Of a stretch of DNA of 64,000 nucleotides, positions 62,879-64,000 are shown piece by piece. A model generated the notes under the pieces. That model was not told the DNA's origin. It saw nothing but the letters and a program-made list of their open reading frames with translations, and did not search any database. The position numbers were made by a program, and so were the translations under genes. Origin of the DNA: Algoriphagus chordae (GTDB lineage: Bacteria; Bacteroidota; Bacteroidia; Cytophagales; Cyclobacteriaceae); the NCBI RefSeq assembly GCF_003254055.1, contig NZ_QKZT01000005.1:124001-188000 (forward strand), given 5' to 3'. How positions within the stretch are numbered: the first letter of the stretch is position 1; every line of letters starts with the position of its first letter.

Positions 62879-64000
62879 TCATCCCTCTGAAAAATCATCT
62901 GCTATCTTCTTATGCACTTCACTCAATAATTTCATAATCGGAGGAGATGCAATTACTAATGAAAGTTGTCCCAACAGCAGCTTAAATTCTTGATTTAGCA
63001 TTCTATCCTCTTTTCCATAATCCCAAATCGGATATATGGCACCGATAAATAGCTCATCAAAAGTCAGTTCTTTGCGATAAATTTTATAGGGCAAGTCATC
63101 TTTAGAAAGTGTAGTCGGAGGAAAATGTAAGGCTCGAAATCCCAGCAAATCCGCCAGTGCTCTTAAGCTAAGGATTGCAGTTCCAGGATCATTGATTCCT
63201 GGGCTTAGCGCCTTTAGCGCAATTTCTGAAAGCTGCCTAAAGCCATATTCATAATTACGGTTGACGAATTCCTGATTACTAAGATTAATTCCCTGCAGAG
63301 CATTAGTTATTTGTACTTCATCAAGATTTCGACTACACTTTAAAACTGGCTGACCGCGTAGAATAAAAGTCCCCATGGGATATATTGCGAGCATACTGCA
63401 TTTATTTTTTGATAAGAAATCCAACATTTCTTTATCATCGAAACCTTCAAAAATTCCAGATCGTGAAGCTCTGATCATTGATAGCGCAGCAAAATCAGAA
63501 GCTTCCTTTACCTCCTCAGTTGACGTACAAAAATCTTTCATTCCATCAAAAGTTGAAGATTTGATTCGGTCTATGATCACATTATACTTGACTGACTGAG
63601 TGATGTAGTGCAGGAAATAGATGAAAATAAAGATATCTAAGACGGTGATGATCGTAAGTAAAAAAATACTGATAGAGGGAATCTGAAACGCGTCCTCTGT
63701 TTCTCGAATCGTGGTGAATAAGAAAAAAGTATACACGATAGTACCGATGTAAATACCCAGCACAGTTTGTTGAAATCGGTTGCCGATAAGTTTGTCCAGC
63801 ACCCGATTACTCATTTGTGATGCCGCTTGACTCAATACAATCATTACCATCGAAAAGCTGAAAACAGTCAGTGAGATTATCCCTCCAGCTATTGCACCTA
63901 GGACACTTCTGGCTGTAGAAGGATCTTTGATTGTAAGCCAAGGGATGTCAGATTTCAGCTGCTGTCCAAAATCCGAAAAGTCAACTAAAAACACCAAAGC
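62879..64000 (-). CDS. DUF2254 membrane protein (N-terminus beyond window)
   Basis: At least 373 residues open to the window's right edge; the apparent start at 63997 is a TTG and family members have another N-terminal membrane region, so the gene is cut by the edge. Spans: VLGAIAGGIISLTVFSFSMVMIVLSQ, TVLGIYIGTIVYTFFLF and ISIFLLTIITVLDIFIFIYFLHYI, then a long cytosolic C-terminal part including LSQAASQMSNRVL and ALKALSPGINDPGTAILSL, both typical of DUF2254. Function unknown. Confidence 0.83.
   Translation of the reverse strand, partial: ALVFLVDFSDFGQQLKSDIPWLTIKDPSTARSVLGAIAGGIISLTVFSFSMVMIVLSQAASQMSNRVLDKLIGNRFQQTVLGIYIGTIVYTFFLFTTIRETEDAFQIPSISIFLLTIITVLDIFIFIYFLHYITQSVKYNVIIDRIKSSTFDGMKDFCTSTEEVKEASDFAALSMIRASRSGIFEGFDDKEMLDFLSKNKCSMLAIYPMGTFILRGQPVLKCSRNLDEVQITNALQGINLSNQEFVNRNYEYGFRQLSEIALKALSPGINDPGTAILSLRALADLLGFRALHFPPTTLSKDDLPYKIYRKELTFDELFIGAIYPIWDYGKEDRMLNQEFKLLLGQLSLVIASPPIMKLLSEVHKKIADDFSEG

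Noticed and set aside
1..64000. CRISPR array, tRNA, rRNA or insertion sequence
   Set aside because: I looked for regularly spaced repeats, cloverleaf features and transposase motifs and found none that I could support by eye; a tRNAscan or ISfinder search was not possible.

Overview
The window is chromosomal DNA from a member of the Bacteroidota, most likely order Cytophagales and probably Cyclobacteriaceae (Algoriphagus-like). This is inferred from three things. Protein content is typical of that group: secreted S9 and tricorn-type peptidases, a GH20 hexosaminidase, a Tat-exported Gfo/Idh/MocA oxidoreductase, a DUF1080 plus cytochrome pair, ParE/ParC, SatD and an AraC regulator with a heavy-metal domain. 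Several starts are preceded by the Bacteroidota -7 box TAnnTTTG, sometimes with TTG 18-19 bp upstream. Shine-Dalgarno-like sequences are largely absent. I saw no rRNA, tRNA, CRISPR array, prophage or intact transposon.

Layout. 0-3.5 kb: end of murB, a convergent dCMP deaminase, a DUF4136 lipoprotein, a stand-alone response regulator, an extremely acidic 58-residue protein, a 50-residue membrane peptide and a DUF6526 protein. 3.5-9.4 kb: a minus-strand alsT-glxK operon, a GH20 lipoprotein and a Tat-exported oxidoreductase. 9.5-15.2 kb: an OmpA/PD40 protein, a deoxyhypusine-synthase-like enzyme, a Skp/OmpH-like lipoprotein, an HDAC-family deacetylase, an acidic orphan and a PF04020 membrane protein. 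15.3-29.5 kb: acyl-CoA desaturase, orphan BlaI regulator, tricorn-like protease, tyrS, a tetR-amidohydrolase pair, a POT peptide transporter, pckA, a cyclophilin, an outer-membrane orphan and trmH.

29.5-35.6 kb is a minus-strand operon: membrane protein, parE, satD, small membrane protein, parC, trmH. The small membrane gene is interrupted by a single -1 frame change, and its restored frame ends in an ATGA overlap with parC. 35.7-45.7 kb: fatty acid hydroxylase-type enzyme, a small lipoprotein, ROK sugar kinase, YkgJ protein, Cys-less ArsC/Spx-like protein, CvfB-like RNA-binding protein, 3-hydroxyacyl-CoA dehydrogenase with a deoxynucleoside kinase, an orphan, a 48-residue membrane peptide, an Hpt protein and an S9 peptidase. 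45.7-46.35 kb has no convincing gene.

46.3-54.5 kb: a Ser-less acyl-carrier-like protein, an RND efflux operon (GbsR/MarR regulator, TolC-like, membrane fusion protein, RND pump) with two matching 18-bp operator candidates, a divergent hxlR/doxX pair around a 36-bp palindrome, and a metal-sensing AraC regulator. 54.7-58.5 kb: DUF1080 protein plus a propeller/cytochrome c protein. 58.6-59.0 kb: an array of short hairpins. 59.1-61.8 kb: a copper P-type ATPase and a CopZ-like chaperone, probably in one copper homeostasis system with the AraC regulator. 61.9-64 kb: an ABC-type ATPase and a DUF2254 membrane protein cut by the window edge.

The most unusual observations are the frameshifted gene coupled to parC, the tandem TTGCA-N7-TGCAA sites between parE and satD, the hairpin array upstream of copA, the Ser-less ACP-like protein beside the efflux operon, and the 64 % acidic 58-residue protein. 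No wholly new multi-gene system could be demonstrated from sequence alone.
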